NCBI GenBank assembly: GCA_022865725.1
Contig: JALHTP010000163.1
Span: forward strand, 1-5,537
DNA: 5,537 nt
Direction: 5' to 3'
Source of the DNA: Methyloceanibacter sp.
Lineage (GTDB): Bacteria; Pseudomonadota; Alphaproteobacteria; Rhizobiales; Methyloligellaceae
The notes below the pieces were generated by a model that did no database searches, was not told the DNA's origin, and was given only the letters and a program-made list of their open reading frames with translations. A program made the translations under genes and the position numbers. Below, piece by piece: positions 1-5,087 of the stretch; within the stretch, counting starts at the first letter, position 1; every line of letters starts with the position of its first letter.

Positions 1-249
1 CTGGCGCTGACGCCGATCCCCTCGACCGGGCGCAAGCTCGCTCTCGTGTGGGGGCTGCATTGCGTCTTGACCGACGACCCCCGCGACCTCGACGACATGG
101 TCGCCAAGGCTTGCCGCATCGCCTATCAGGAAGGCTTCGCCTTGCCCGGCCAGCGCGTCATCATCTCCGCAGGCGTACCGCTCGGCACGCCTGGCGCCAC
201 CAACATGCTGCGCATCGCTTTCGTCGGGGACGACTCCGACGATCTCTAG
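1..249 (+). CDS. pyk: Pyruvate kinase, C-terminal 82 residues (5' end outside window)
   Basis: Frame 1 is open from the first base to the TAG at 247-249, so the gene enters from the left and only its C-terminal domain is present. The residues LTPIPSTGRKLALVWGLH followed by a DDMV..AC helix and the ending SAGVPLGTPGATNMLRIAF match the allosteric C-terminal domain of pyruvate kinase, where a G-V-P-x-G-T-P-G-x-T-N signature lies close to the C terminus. The enzyme converts phosphoenolpyruvate and ADP to pyruvate and ATP in the cytoplasm, the last step of glycolysis. The catalytic barrel lies outside the window, so active-site residues cannot be checked. A short acidic tail (GDDSDDL) follows the conserved domain. 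The gene converges on the TPR protein gene with only two bases between the stop codons. Confidence 0.9.
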   Translation: MALTPIPSTGRKLALVWGLHCVLTDDPRDLDDMVAKACRIAYQEGFALPGQRVIISAGVPLGTPGATNMLRIAFVGDDSDDL

Positions 250-256
250 CGCTAGA
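245..256. repeat. 12-bp perfect palindrome holding both convergent stop codons
   Basis: The sequence TCTAGCGCTAGA is a perfect palindrome centred between bases 250 and 251. It contains the TAG of pyruvate kinase (247-249) and, on the other strand, the TAG of the TPR gene (252-254). The two genes are separated by 2 bp, with no GC-rich hairpin plus T-run around them, so any transcription end must lie within the opposing coding region. Confidence 0.6.
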
Positions 257-1085
257 TGTCCTGGCCTTCGACCTCGCGGCGAAGCTCCTCGAACGCCCGC
301 TTGGTCTCGCCGAGAAATGGATTCACCGCGAGCGCATTGCGATAGGCTTCGAGCGCCTCCTTCTTGGCGCCGATCGCCTCATAGGCGACACCAAGGTCGT
401 TCATCGCGTCATAGTGCTTGGGGTCGCGATCGAGCGCGCGCTTCAGATCGGCGATGGCAAGCTCATAGTCTTTCTTGAGAAACTGGACCTTCGCCCTGAG
501 ATGCCAGGCTTCGGCTTCGTCCGGGGCCATATCGACGGTCGCGTCGATGATCTTGAGAGCGAGATCGAGATCGTCTTCCTTGGCCAGGCGCTCCGCGCGG
601 GTCATCAGCAGATCGACCGTGTCGCTGCCCGAGAGACGCCAAAGATCCTGGATGGCCGCCATGATCGGCGCCGCCGCCTCGGAATCGGGGGCCTTGCCAA
701 GCCGCTCGTAGAGCTGAGCCAGCACCTTGGACCGTTCGAGCGGCGTCGCGAGCGGCAGATCGTCGATCGATAGATCGAGCTTGTCTTGCTTGTTTTCCTC
801 GGCCGAACGCGGCGGCGGGGCGCCTTCGCCGCCTTCCTTGACGTCGGGCCGCATGAGAGCGTCCGGGTCGAGCTCGTCGGGCTCGATCAGTTCATCCTCG
901 GAAGGCGCTTCGGCGCCGCCCGGCGCTGCCTCGGCCGGCCGCTCGGTATCGGCTGGCGCCTCGATTGCGTCGTCCGCGGCGTAAGCGGGCACGCCCATGG
1001 CGGCGACGGGTGTAAAGACGAGGCCAGCGAGAAGGAGCTGCGTCGCGCCAAGAGACTTCAGGCAGAAGCGCGGGGCCCCGAGCAT
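252..1085 (-). CDS. Exported tetratricopeptide-repeat (TPR) protein
   Basis: This 277-residue protein has three parts. Residues 1-37 look like a signal peptide: basic residues R6/K10, a hydrophobic stretch LLLAGLVFTPVAA, and a likely signal peptidase I cut after AYA (36) before ADDA. Residues 38-108 form an acidic, Pro/Ala/Glu-rich low-complexity linker. Residues of about 155-256 form three TPR units; the last two are clearest (AWHLRAKVQFLKKDYELAIADLKRALDRDP and AMNDLGVAYEAIGAKKEALEAYRNALAVNP, both carrying the usual W/L-G-Y-A-P spacing), and a helical C-terminal cap follows. TPRs are protein-binding scaffolds, so a periplasmic assembly or envelope role is likely, but no specific partner can be named. 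The ATG at 1085 lies 7 bases after the rpmJ stop on the same strand, so the two are probably co-transcribed. A strong ribosome-binding site is not seen, which fits translational coupling. Confidence 0.85.
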   Translation of the reverse strand: MLGAPRFCLKSLGATQLLLAGLVFTPVAAMGVPAYAADDAIEAPADTERPAEAAPGGAEAPSEDELIEPDELDPDALMRPDVKEGGEGAPPPRSAEENKQDKLDLSIDDLPLATPLERSKVLAQLYERLGKAPDSEAAAPIMAAIQDLWRLSGSDTVDLLMTRAERLAKEDDLDLALKIIDATVDMAPDEAEAWHLRAKVQFLKKDYELAIADLKRALDRDPKHYDAMNDLGVAYEAIGAKKEALEAYRNALAVNPFLGETKRAFEELRREVEGQDI

Positions 1086-1092
1086 CTTGGCT

Positions 1093-1218
1093 CTAGCCTT
1101 GGCGAGCCTTGTAGCGGCGGTTGGTTTTGTTGATGACGTAGAGCCGCCCGCGCCGCCGAACCACGCGGTTATTGCGATGGCGATTGCGGAGCGCGCGGAG
1201 CGAATTCTTGATCTTCAT
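1093..1218 (-). CDS. rpmJ: 50S ribosomal protein L36 (41 residues, cysteine-free form)
   Basis: A 42-codon frame runs from the ATG at 1218 to the TAG at 1093. It translates to MKIKNSLRALRNRHRNNR, then VVRRRGRLYVINKTNRRY, ending KARQG. This is the alphaproteobacterial L36: extremely basic, with the family ending 'VINKxxRRxKARQG'. It lacks the four zinc ligands (C/C/C/H) of the 37-38-residue zinc-binding form, so it is the zinc-independent type. L36 is the smallest protein of the large subunit and binds 23S rRNA in the late stage of assembly. The gene has its own promoter and a structured leader, and the TPR gene follows 7 bases downstream. A clear Shine-Dalgarno is not obvious; GGATG about 9 bases upstream of the ATG is the best candidate. 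It is well below usual ORF length cutoffs and is easily missed. Confidence 0.95.
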   Translation of the reverse strand: MKIKNSLRALRNRHRNNRVVRRRGRLYVINKTNRRYKARQG

Positions 1219-1259
1219 GGCAATGCATCCATCGCTTGCTGGAAAAAAGGGCAAAAGCA

Positions 1260-1274
1260 GGCCGGCAACCGGCC
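1260..1274 (-). promoter_or_regulatory. Leader hairpin of rpmJ, possible attenuator
   Basis: A perfect inverted repeat GGCCGG-TTG-CCGGCC (minus-strand reading) lies in the rpmJ leader, between the predicted promoter and the start codon. About 10 bases later the same strand carries a run of six T (the A run at 1243-1248), with a TTTT in between. The hairpin itself is certain from the sequence. Its role as an attenuator or as protein-binding leader structure is inference, and the gap before the T-run is longer than in a canonical intrinsic terminator. Confidence 0.4.
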
Positions 1275-1292
1275 GCTCGTTAAGCCGGGCGG

Positions 1293-1321
1293 ACCATAAA
1301 AAGCCTTGCCCCCCCTGTCAA
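1293..1321 (-). promoter_or_regulatory. Promoter of rpmJ and the TPR gene
   Basis: On the minus strand a consensus -35 TTGACA (1321-1316) is followed, after exactly 17 bases, by TATGGT (1298-1293), which fits four of the six positions of the -10 consensus. The spacer begins with seven consecutive G. Transcription would start near 1286, giving a leader of about 70 bases before the L36 start codon. The perfect -35 and ideal spacing fit a strongly expressed ribosomal protein gene. Confidence 0.7.
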
Positions 1322-1359
1322 CGACTTGCGTTCCGGGCGAAGACAGAGCAGCCAAAGGC

Positions 1360-1614
1360 CTAGTATTCGTCCTTCTCCTTGGACTTGATCTTGAAGTCCT
1401 TGTCGAAGGTCACCTCGAACTCGCCATCCTTGCACTCGACGTCGTCGGCCTCGTAGCCGTCGTCGGTGGCATCGACCTCGTCGGCCTCGACCGTGCAGCC
1501 GATCTCGGCAAGTGCCTTGGCGATCGCCGTCATTGCCTCCGGCGGGACCTCGTGGGCCATAACCGGCAAAGATGTGACAACGAGCATCAGCGCCGCGATA
1601 AAAATCCTGATCAT
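1360..1614 (-). CDS. Small exported PepSY-like protein
   Basis: The 84-residue product begins with a clear signal peptide (MIRIFIAALMLVVTSLPVMA, cut after A20 before HEVPP). The mature 64 residues have the layout of a single small PepSY-like domain: a helix (AMTAIAKALAEIGC) followed by strands (TVEADEVDA, GYEADDVECKDG, EFEVTFDKDFKI). It ends in a charged tail, KSKEKDEY. Two cysteines, C40 and C61, are placed so that they could form a disulfide in the periplasm. Proteins of this type are thought to bind or inhibit other proteins or to sense surface signals, but no target is evident here. The start is supported by GAGGA (1626-1622) seven bases upstream of the ATG. It lies on the same strand upstream of rpmJ but is separated from it by rpmJ's own promoter. 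The PepSY assignment is by pattern and is moderately sure; that it is a real secreted protein is more certain. Confidence 0.78.
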   Translation of the reverse strand: MIRIFIAALMLVVTSLPVMAHEVPPEAMTAIAKALAEIGCTVEADEVDATDDGYEADDVECKDGEFEVTFDKDFKIKSKEKDEY

Positions 1615-1641
1615 GGGTCATTCCTCAGGCGGACAAAAGTT

Positions 1642-1666
1642 CGAGCGCCACGTTGCGCGGCGCTCG
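1642..1666 (-). terminator. Possible intrinsic terminator between deacetylase remnant and PepSY gene
   Basis: Perfect 8-bp arms CGAGCGCC and GGCGCTCG (1642-1649 and 1659-1666) enclose a 9-base loop. Read on the minus strand, the stem is followed by AACTTTTG, a short and imperfect T-tract. It lies after the stop of the truncated deacetylase (1692) and before the ribosome-binding site of the PepSY-like gene, where a terminator would be expected. The weak T-tract keeps confidence moderate; the dyad could instead be an operator. Confidence 0.4.
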
Positions 1667-1691
1667 TTGCAAATCGGCACAGCGGACCGAA

Positions 1692-2015
1692 TTAGTCCTC
1701 TTTCTCCTTGCTGGGATCGCGCCGCTCGTCGGGACCGATATCCTGAAGACTGGCCAGCACGGCGCGGCCCACCGTTGCATCCTTCGCCCGGACCACCAGC
1801 TCGTCCTTGCCTTCGCAGAGAAGCGCGCCGACGGTCGCCCAAGTGGCCCTGATGCCACACTTATGGAACAGGTCGAGCATGGCCGGGATCGCCTCCCGCC
1901 CGCCCAGCACGTTCCGCCCATAGGTTTCGCGCGTGGCGTGGTCTCTCACGCCCCACATCAGCTCGTAATCGAGCGAGATGACGAAATTTCCGGCCCTGCT
2001 TCCCACCGTGCCCAT
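1692..2015 (-). pseudogene. Truncated polysaccharide deacetylase (NodB-like), N-terminal fragment
   Basis: A 107-residue frame starting at the ATG at 2015 has the beginning of a NodB-type polysaccharide deacetylase: FVISLDYELMWGVRD (residues 11-25), with the SLDYEL segment corresponding to the first metal-binding motif (D16, E18). This is followed by YGRNVLGGREAIPAMLDLF and GIRATWATVGALLCEGKDEL. Intact family members are around 300 residues or more and continue into further histidine-bearing motifs. Here the frame passes through a DIGPDERRDP segment and then ends in an unrelated polar tail (SKEKED). Only about 77 bases separate its stop from the next gene, so the catalytic remainder has been lost by deletion rather than moved by one frameshift. 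The start chosen removes an unconvincing upstream extension to 2183. No good ribosome-binding site is seen. It is probably non-functional. Confidence 0.72.
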
Positions 2016-2144
2016 GCGCCTAGAATGCGCCGTTCGGCGAGGCCAGGGCAACCCAAAATGCCTGAGGGAAGCCCCCTTTACGTGGAACCGGCGCCGATCG
2101 GCGCGCGTTCTTTTGCAGGTACATCCGCGGAGGGGGGCTCTCCA

Positions 2145-2450
2145 ATGCAAAGCGACACGCAGTTTTTCATGGTCTGGGCTCACCGCAGCGCCGGCAGCAT
2201 CTTCGGGGCCGCGTCCAAGCCGGTCGTCCGCAACGGAGCGTTTCTGTGTTTCGAGAACGAGGACAGAGCGCGCGGCGAGAGCGACCGGCTCAATGCCCGT
2301 TCAGGCGGCTCCCATGTCAGCTACAGCGTCAAGCCGACCCGTGTTCAGATGGCGCTCCCCCGCGAGTTGCCGAAAGAGAAAGAAGCTGGCGCCGCTTTCC
2401 CCATACAAGCGCTCGCAAGCTCGCCCTGCGCCGTTTCGGCCCGGCGCTGA
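2145..2450 (+). CDS. Conserved-looking hypothetical protein, 101 residues
   Basis: The ATG at 2145 is preceded by a purine-rich GGAGGGGGG (2129-2137), a good Shine-Dalgarno 7-11 bases away. The frame stays open with a GC-rich third-position pattern until TGA at 2450. The product is soluble, with no signal peptide or membrane segment. Residues 7-70 have the look of a small alpha/beta domain: FFMVWAHR, then a short loop, then FLCFENEDRARGESDRLNAR (helix), then SHVSYSVKPTRVQMALP (strand). The 'E.EA/RA..E.DRLNAR...HV.YSV.P' pattern resembles, as I recall it, small uncharacterised proteins of Rhizobiales. The last 25 residues are Ala/Ser-rich and probably disordered. No function can be given. It converges on the glycosyltransferase, with 10 bases between the stops. 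A longer frame reaching back to 1653 is overlap with the deacetylase remnant on the other strand. Confidence 0.65.
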   Translation: MQSDTQFFMVWAHRSAGSIFGAASKPVVRNGAFLCFENEDRARGESDRLNARSGGSHVSYSVKPTRVQMALPRELPKEKEAGAAFPIQALASSPCAVSARR

Positions 2451-2460
2451 CGCGCGTCCG

Positions 2461-3246
2461 CTAACCGCTCTGTCTCAACTCACGGGATGCCGTTTCGATG
2501 ATTTCCCAAAGTGGAGAGCCCGTTGGAATTCCATTACGAGTAAAGGAGTCTTGCTGGCTGCCGGTAAAAAGATGGAGTGCATCTGTCCGATGTGTCGTCA
2601 GCTCTTGGAGCGACAGAGCGGGATCGAACAGTAGCTGCACATGATCCCAGTGAATGGGATAGAAGCGGTCGACTGGCGAGGCGAAATGATCAATGCCGTG
2701 CTTCTTCGCGTAATGCGTTAATGCGCGGGGCCCAACGGCTCCCCACGGCAATTCCTCAAGCGGTGTGGGGCCCCGCAACCATTCCAGACGACGTTTGCGC
2801 CCTTTCCGCCAAGGCGGCACAAAGTTAGGCGTATCTTTGATGGCGCGGAGATCGGCGAGCACCGGGCAATCGGGCGGCAACTTAAGAACGCCGCTGGCTA
2901 TGCTGCTCCTGCTCTCCCACCCGAAAATATAGTCGGCATCCACGATCGGACGCAGGCAAAACATGTTGCAATCGACATAGAGCCCGAGCCCCGCCCCGAG
3001 GATTTCATAGCGGAGAAGGTCTGAGAACAGAGAAAGGCTTCCGCTTTTTCGATGGCGTATGACGCGATTTTCCGTAAGCAGCTTGTTAGCATCGGCAATC
3101 TCGATGTCCGCGGGTGTGTCCTTCGGGCGCTCGTAGCAGTGAAGGACGACGCGATGACCGTGGTACAAAAATGAGCGAAGGCAGGCGCTGTGGATTTGCC
3201 CCAACACTGGGCCGATCCAGATTGCATTGACGACGGACAAGCGCAC
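2461..3246 (-). CDS. Glycosyltransferase with DxD-type sugar-binding fold (GT32-like / alpha-1,4-glycosyltransferase-like)
   Basis: This 261-residue protein begins IWIGPVLGQIHSACLRSFLYHGH, the usual opening of capsular/LPS-type DxD glycosyltransferases. It has the conserved FSDLLRYEIL helix (74-83) followed by GLGLYVDCNMFCLRPI (86-101), the nucleotide-sugar/metal-binding segment, and later WGAVGPRALTHYAKKH (168-183) and ALHLF (223-227). It would transfer a sugar from a nucleotide donor to a surface glycan at the cytoplasmic face of the membrane; donor and acceptor cannot be named. The metal motif reads D92-C93-N94, with Asn in place of the usual second Asp. The start is a GTG at 3246 with GAGGGA eight bases upstream. 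The gene is visibly less GC-rich than its neighbours and stands alone next to a tRNA and a deacetylase remnant, which suggests horizontal acquisition. Confidence 0.78.
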   Translation of the reverse strand: MRLSVVNAIWIGPVLGQIHSACLRSFLYHGHRVVLHCYERPKDTPADIEIADANKLLTENRVIRHRKSGSLSLFSDLLRYEILGAGLGLYVDCNMFCLRPIVDADYIFGWESRSSIASGVLKLPPDCPVLADLRAIKDTPNFVPPWRKGRKRRLEWLRGPTPLEELPWGAVGPRALTHYAKKHGIDHFASPVDRFYPIHWDHVQLLFDPALSLQELTTHRTDALHLFTGSQQDSFTRNGIPTGSPLWEIIETASRELRQSG

Positions 3247-3355
3247 TCGGGAAATCCCTCAGCCGCACGACCGCACCGCAGCGGCGCCTACGGATGCAGA
3301 AAGGCGGTCGGCGAAATGGCCTCACTCCGCGCGCCGATCGATGCCGTCGAAATAA

Positions 3356-3430
3356 TGGTGGGCGGTACTGGGATCGAACCAGTGACCCCTGCGATGTCAA
3401 CACAGTGCTCTACCGCTGAGCTAACCGCCC
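3356..3430 (-). tRNA. tRNA-Val, anticodon GAC
   Basis: The minus strand folds into a complete 75-nt tRNA with encoded CCA. The acceptor stem is GGGCGGT pairing with ACCGCCC, with discriminator A and 3' CCA at 3358-3356. The D-arm is GCTCAGCGGTAGAGC. The anticodon stem CTGTG/CGCAG includes one G-U pair and encloses the loop TTGACAT, which places GAC at the anticodon. The T-arm contains GGTTCGATCCC. It reads valine codons GUC and GUU. It lies between cpdR (71 bases upstream) and the glycosyltransferase, all on the same strand. Confidence 0.96.
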
Positions 3431-3455
3431 GGTTCCGAAGAGGATCGGTACGACT

Positions 3456-3485
3456 TTTATATCGGGTCGGATGCCGTCAAGGCAA
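3456..3485 (-). promoter_or_regulatory. Probable promoter of tRNA-Val
   Basis: On the minus strand a good -10 box TATAAA (3461-3456) lies about 25 bases before the tRNA. At 18 bases upstream of it is TTGCCT (3485-3480), a usable -35. A better-looking TTGACG overlaps it (3480-3475) but leaves only a 13-base spacer. Start of transcription is expected near 3449. The AT-rich -10 stands out in a GC-rich surrounding. The location just past the cpdR stop at 3501 indicates independent transcription of the tRNA. Confidence 0.45.
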
Positions 3486-3500
3486 CCCGGCGCTCAAGGA

Positions 3501-3890
3501 TCACGCCGCGAGCATCCGCTCCACCTGGTCGACGAGGTCGCGCAAGTGGAAGGGCTTCGACAGGATCTTGACATCCTTCGGCGCATGGCTGTCGGGATTG
3601 AGCGCCACCGCCGCGAAGCCGGTGATGAACATGATCTTGAGGTCGGGATCGAGCTCGCTCGCTTTGCGCGCAAGTTCGATGCCATCCATCTCCGGCATCA
3701 CGATATCGGTGAGGAGGAGCGTGAAGGGTTCTTCCTTCAGCCGCTCATAGGCTTCAAGCCCGTTCCCGAACGATACGACGTCGTAACCGGCCTTCTCGAG
3801 CGCCTTCACCAGGAACCGGCGCATATCCTCGTCGTCTTCGGCAAGGAGTATACGCTGAACGCTGCGCGCCCGCGGGTCATTCGCCTCCAT
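3501..3890 (-). CDS. cpdR: Single-domain response regulator CpdR
   Basis: This 129-residue protein is a lone receiver domain: VQRILLAEDDEDMRRFL holds the acidic pocket (D19, D20). TLLLTDIVMPEMDG holds the phospho-acceptor D62. FITGFAAVAL holds the switch threonine T90, and KILSKPFHLRDL holds the invariant lysine K112. The segments LLAEDD, DIVMPxMDGIELAR, IMFITGFAAVALxPD and SKPFHLR are hallmarks of CpdR. In Caulobacter, CpdR is dephosphorylated through the CckA-ChpT relay and then primes ClpXP for degradation of cell-cycle substrates. It has no output domain, as expected. It ends in Ala-Ala. The ATG at 3890 is chosen over one at 3926 because a purine-rich GGGGGAAGAGGG directly precedes it; an 11-residue extension before the usual start of the domain remains. 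It is divergent from the amidohydrolase gene and followed by tRNA-Val. Confidence 0.92.
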   Translation of the reverse strand: MEANDPRARSVQRILLAEDDEDMRRFLVKALEKAGYDVVSFGNGLEAYERLKEEPFTLLLTDIVMPEMDGIELARKASELDPDLKIMFITGFAAVALNPDSHAPKDVKILSKPFHLRDLVDQVERMLAA

Positions 3891-3928
3891 CCCTCTTCCC
3901 CCTAACTCTCGCCTTTCGGCGTACACGA

Positions 3929-3952
3929 ACTTGGTAAATGACTTGGTAAATT
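3929..3952. repeat. Tandem 12-bp repeat upstream of cpdR, possible regulator site
   Basis: ACTTGGTAAATG (3929-3940) is followed immediately by ACTTGGTAAATT (3941-3952): two copies identical at 11 of 12 positions with no spacer. On the minus strand this reads TTTACCAAGT twice, about 40 bases before the cpdR start codon and in the cpdR/amidohydrolase divergent region. A period near one helical turn suits a dimeric regulator bound to one face. The TTTACC units recall CtrA half-sites, but the spacing does not match the TTAA-N7-TTAA consensus, so the binding protein is unknown. Confidence 0.5.
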
Positions 3953-4058
3953 ATGCTTATCCGGGCTTTGGGGCCGTGATGGCCCTCCGCCCCCTGCAAC
4001 CCCAAATCATTGCGTCTAATTCGTCCGGGCACAAGGCAGAACACGCCTAGACAGGTTC

Positions 4059-4077
4059 AACTCTCATTGGCAGAGTT
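4059..4077. repeat. Short inverted repeat upstream of the amidohydrolase gene
   Basis: AACTCT (4059-4064) and AGAGTT (4072-4077) are perfect 6-bp inverted arms around a 7-base centre. The dyad lies 65-83 bases before the start codon. It could be an operator, or it could occur by chance. Apart from this dyad and the tandem repeat at 3929, I see no clear promoter or small gene in the 250-base divergent interval. Confidence 0.25.
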
Positions 4078-4141
4078 TACAGGCGATTCCACTGCTGGGC
4101 CGGATTCGGCTCGACCAGGAGCGGCGGCGTAAGGATTTTCC

Positions 4142-5041
4142 ATGAGCCCAAGCGATGCTGAAGCGATCGAGACCGAGCTTGCGCCACCCTTTACGGTAGC
4201 GCGGCCGGAGGCCTTGAAACTGCCCCTGGTCTTCAACTCCCCGCATAGCGGCCGCGTCTATCCAAAGGCCTTCCTTGCCGCTTCGAGGCTCGGTTCCCTT
4301 GCGCTCAGGCGCTCCGAGGATTCCTATGTCGAGGAGCTGTTCGGCTTCGTGACCGCGCTTGGCGCGCCCCTCCTCTATGCCCATTTCCCGCGCGCCTATC
4401 TCGACGTCAACCGCGAGCCCTACGAGCTTGATCCGGTTCTGTTCCGCGACGGGCTGCCCCATTACGCCAACACGCAATCGGTGCGGGTGATCGGCGGACT
4501 TGGCACCATCGCCAGGATCGTGTCGGAGTCCGACGAGATCTATCGTGAGCCGCTCTCAGTCGGAGCGGCGCTGGAGAGGATCAACCGCCTCTACACGCCC
4601 TACCATGAGACGCTGGGCAGCCTGCTTGCCGAGGCCCAAGCGGAATTCGGCCTGGCGGTGCTCATCGACTGCCATTCGATGCCGTCCAACCCCATCGCCG
4701 ACCAAGGCGGCGTCCGCCCGGATTTCGTCCTCGGCGACCGCTTCGGCACCTCATGCAGCGGCGAGCTCACGCGCCTTGCGGCAAGCCAGCTCAAGGCGCA
4801 GGGCTATGCGGTGGCCCTCAACAAGCCTTATGCTGGCGGCTATATCACCGAGCATTACGGGCGCCCCCACAAGTCCCAGCACGTCCTGCAGATCGAGATC
4901 AACCGCGCCCTCTATATGGATGAGACGAGCTTCGAGAAATCGGACGGATTCGAACGCCTGCGCGGCGACCTCGAAGCCATGGTGGGGGCGCTGATCGCCG
5001 GTATTTCCGGCCTTGCCGTCCCGCGCGCGGCCGCCGAATAG
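4142..5041 (+). CDS. N-formylglutamate amidohydrolase family protein
   Basis: The 299-residue protein carries the marks of the FGase family (Pfam FGase): LVFNSPHSGRVYP (29-41) with metal-binding His35, AYLDVNREPYELDP (85-98), VLIDCHSMPS (173-182) with the second conserved His, and DFVLGDRFG (194-202). GGYITEHYGRP (232-242) and LQIEINRALYMDE (249-261) follow. Characterised members hydrolyse N-formyl-L-glutamate to formate and L-glutamate, the last step of one histidine degradation route, using a zinc-carboxypeptidase-like fold in the cytoplasm. No other hut gene is visible, so the real substrate in this organism is open; an amino-acid salvage role is inference. AAGGA (4131-4135) six bases before the ATG supports the start. 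It is divergent from cpdR, with a probable hisN downstream on the same strand beyond the small RNA. Length and motifs are complete. Confidence 0.9.
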   Translation: MSPSDAEAIETELAPPFTVARPEALKLPLVFNSPHSGRVYPKAFLAASRLGSLALRRSEDSYVEELFGFVTALGAPLLYAHFPRAYLDVNREPYELDPVLFRDGLPHYANTQSVRVIGGLGTIARIVSESDEIYREPLSVGAALERINRLYTPYHETLGSLLAEAQAEFGLAVLIDCHSMPSNPIADQGGVRPDFVLGDRFGTSCSGELTRLAASQLKAQGYAVALNKPYAGGYITEHYGRPHKSQHVLQIEINRALYMDETSFEKSDGFERLRGDLEAMVGALIAGISGLAVPRAAAE

Positions 5042-5055
5042 CTGACAATCGGCAT

Positions 5056-5087
5056 AAAAAAGGGGCCGCCCCTTTGAGGAGCGGCCC
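5056..5087 (-). terminator. Intrinsic terminator of the small RNA
   Basis: On the minus strand GGGCCGC-T-CCT pairs with AGG-G-GCGGCCC (7 bp, one U-G wobble, 3 bp) around a CAA loop and is followed, one base on, by six T and then AT. For plus-strand transcription the same hairpin has no T-run after it, so it is built to end the minus-strand RNA and would stop amidohydrolase transcripts only weakly, if at all. Confidence 0.85.

Noticed and set aside
48..773. Long plus-strand frame (241 residues) across the TPR gene
   Set aside because: It is Arg/His/Leu-rich antisense shadow of the TPR protein and pyk end, with no recognisable domain; the minus-strand TPR frame has signal peptide and repeats.
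1280..1621. 113-residue minus-strand frame over the PepSY gene
   Set aside because: Gly/Arg-rich composition typical of an out-of-frame reading; the 84-residue frame here has a signal peptide and a good ribosome-binding site.
1653..2144. N-terminal extension of the 101-residue plus-strand protein to 1653
   Set aside because: It overlaps the recognisable deacetylase remnant on the opposite strand and has no domain; the ATG at 2145 has a strong ribosome-binding site.
2620..2629. GGGATCGAAC, identical to part of the tRNA-Val T-arm at 3370-3379, as a possible attachment-site duplicate
   Set aside because: Only 10 bases long, and it encodes an ordinary segment of the glycosyltransferase (LLFDPAL); flanking bases match poorly, so chance is likelier than an att site.
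1978..2634. 218-residue plus-strand frame
   Set aside because: Ser/Arg/Ala-rich shadow crossing into the antisense of the glycosyltransferase.
3971..3985. GGGCC-GTGAT-GGCCC hairpin as a terminator or operator
   Set aside because: Only five pairs, no T-run on either strand, and such dyads are common in GC-rich DNA.
4064..4477. 137-residue minus-strand frame at the start of the amidohydrolase gene
   Set aside because: Antisense shadow of a well-supported enzyme gene; it matches no family I know.
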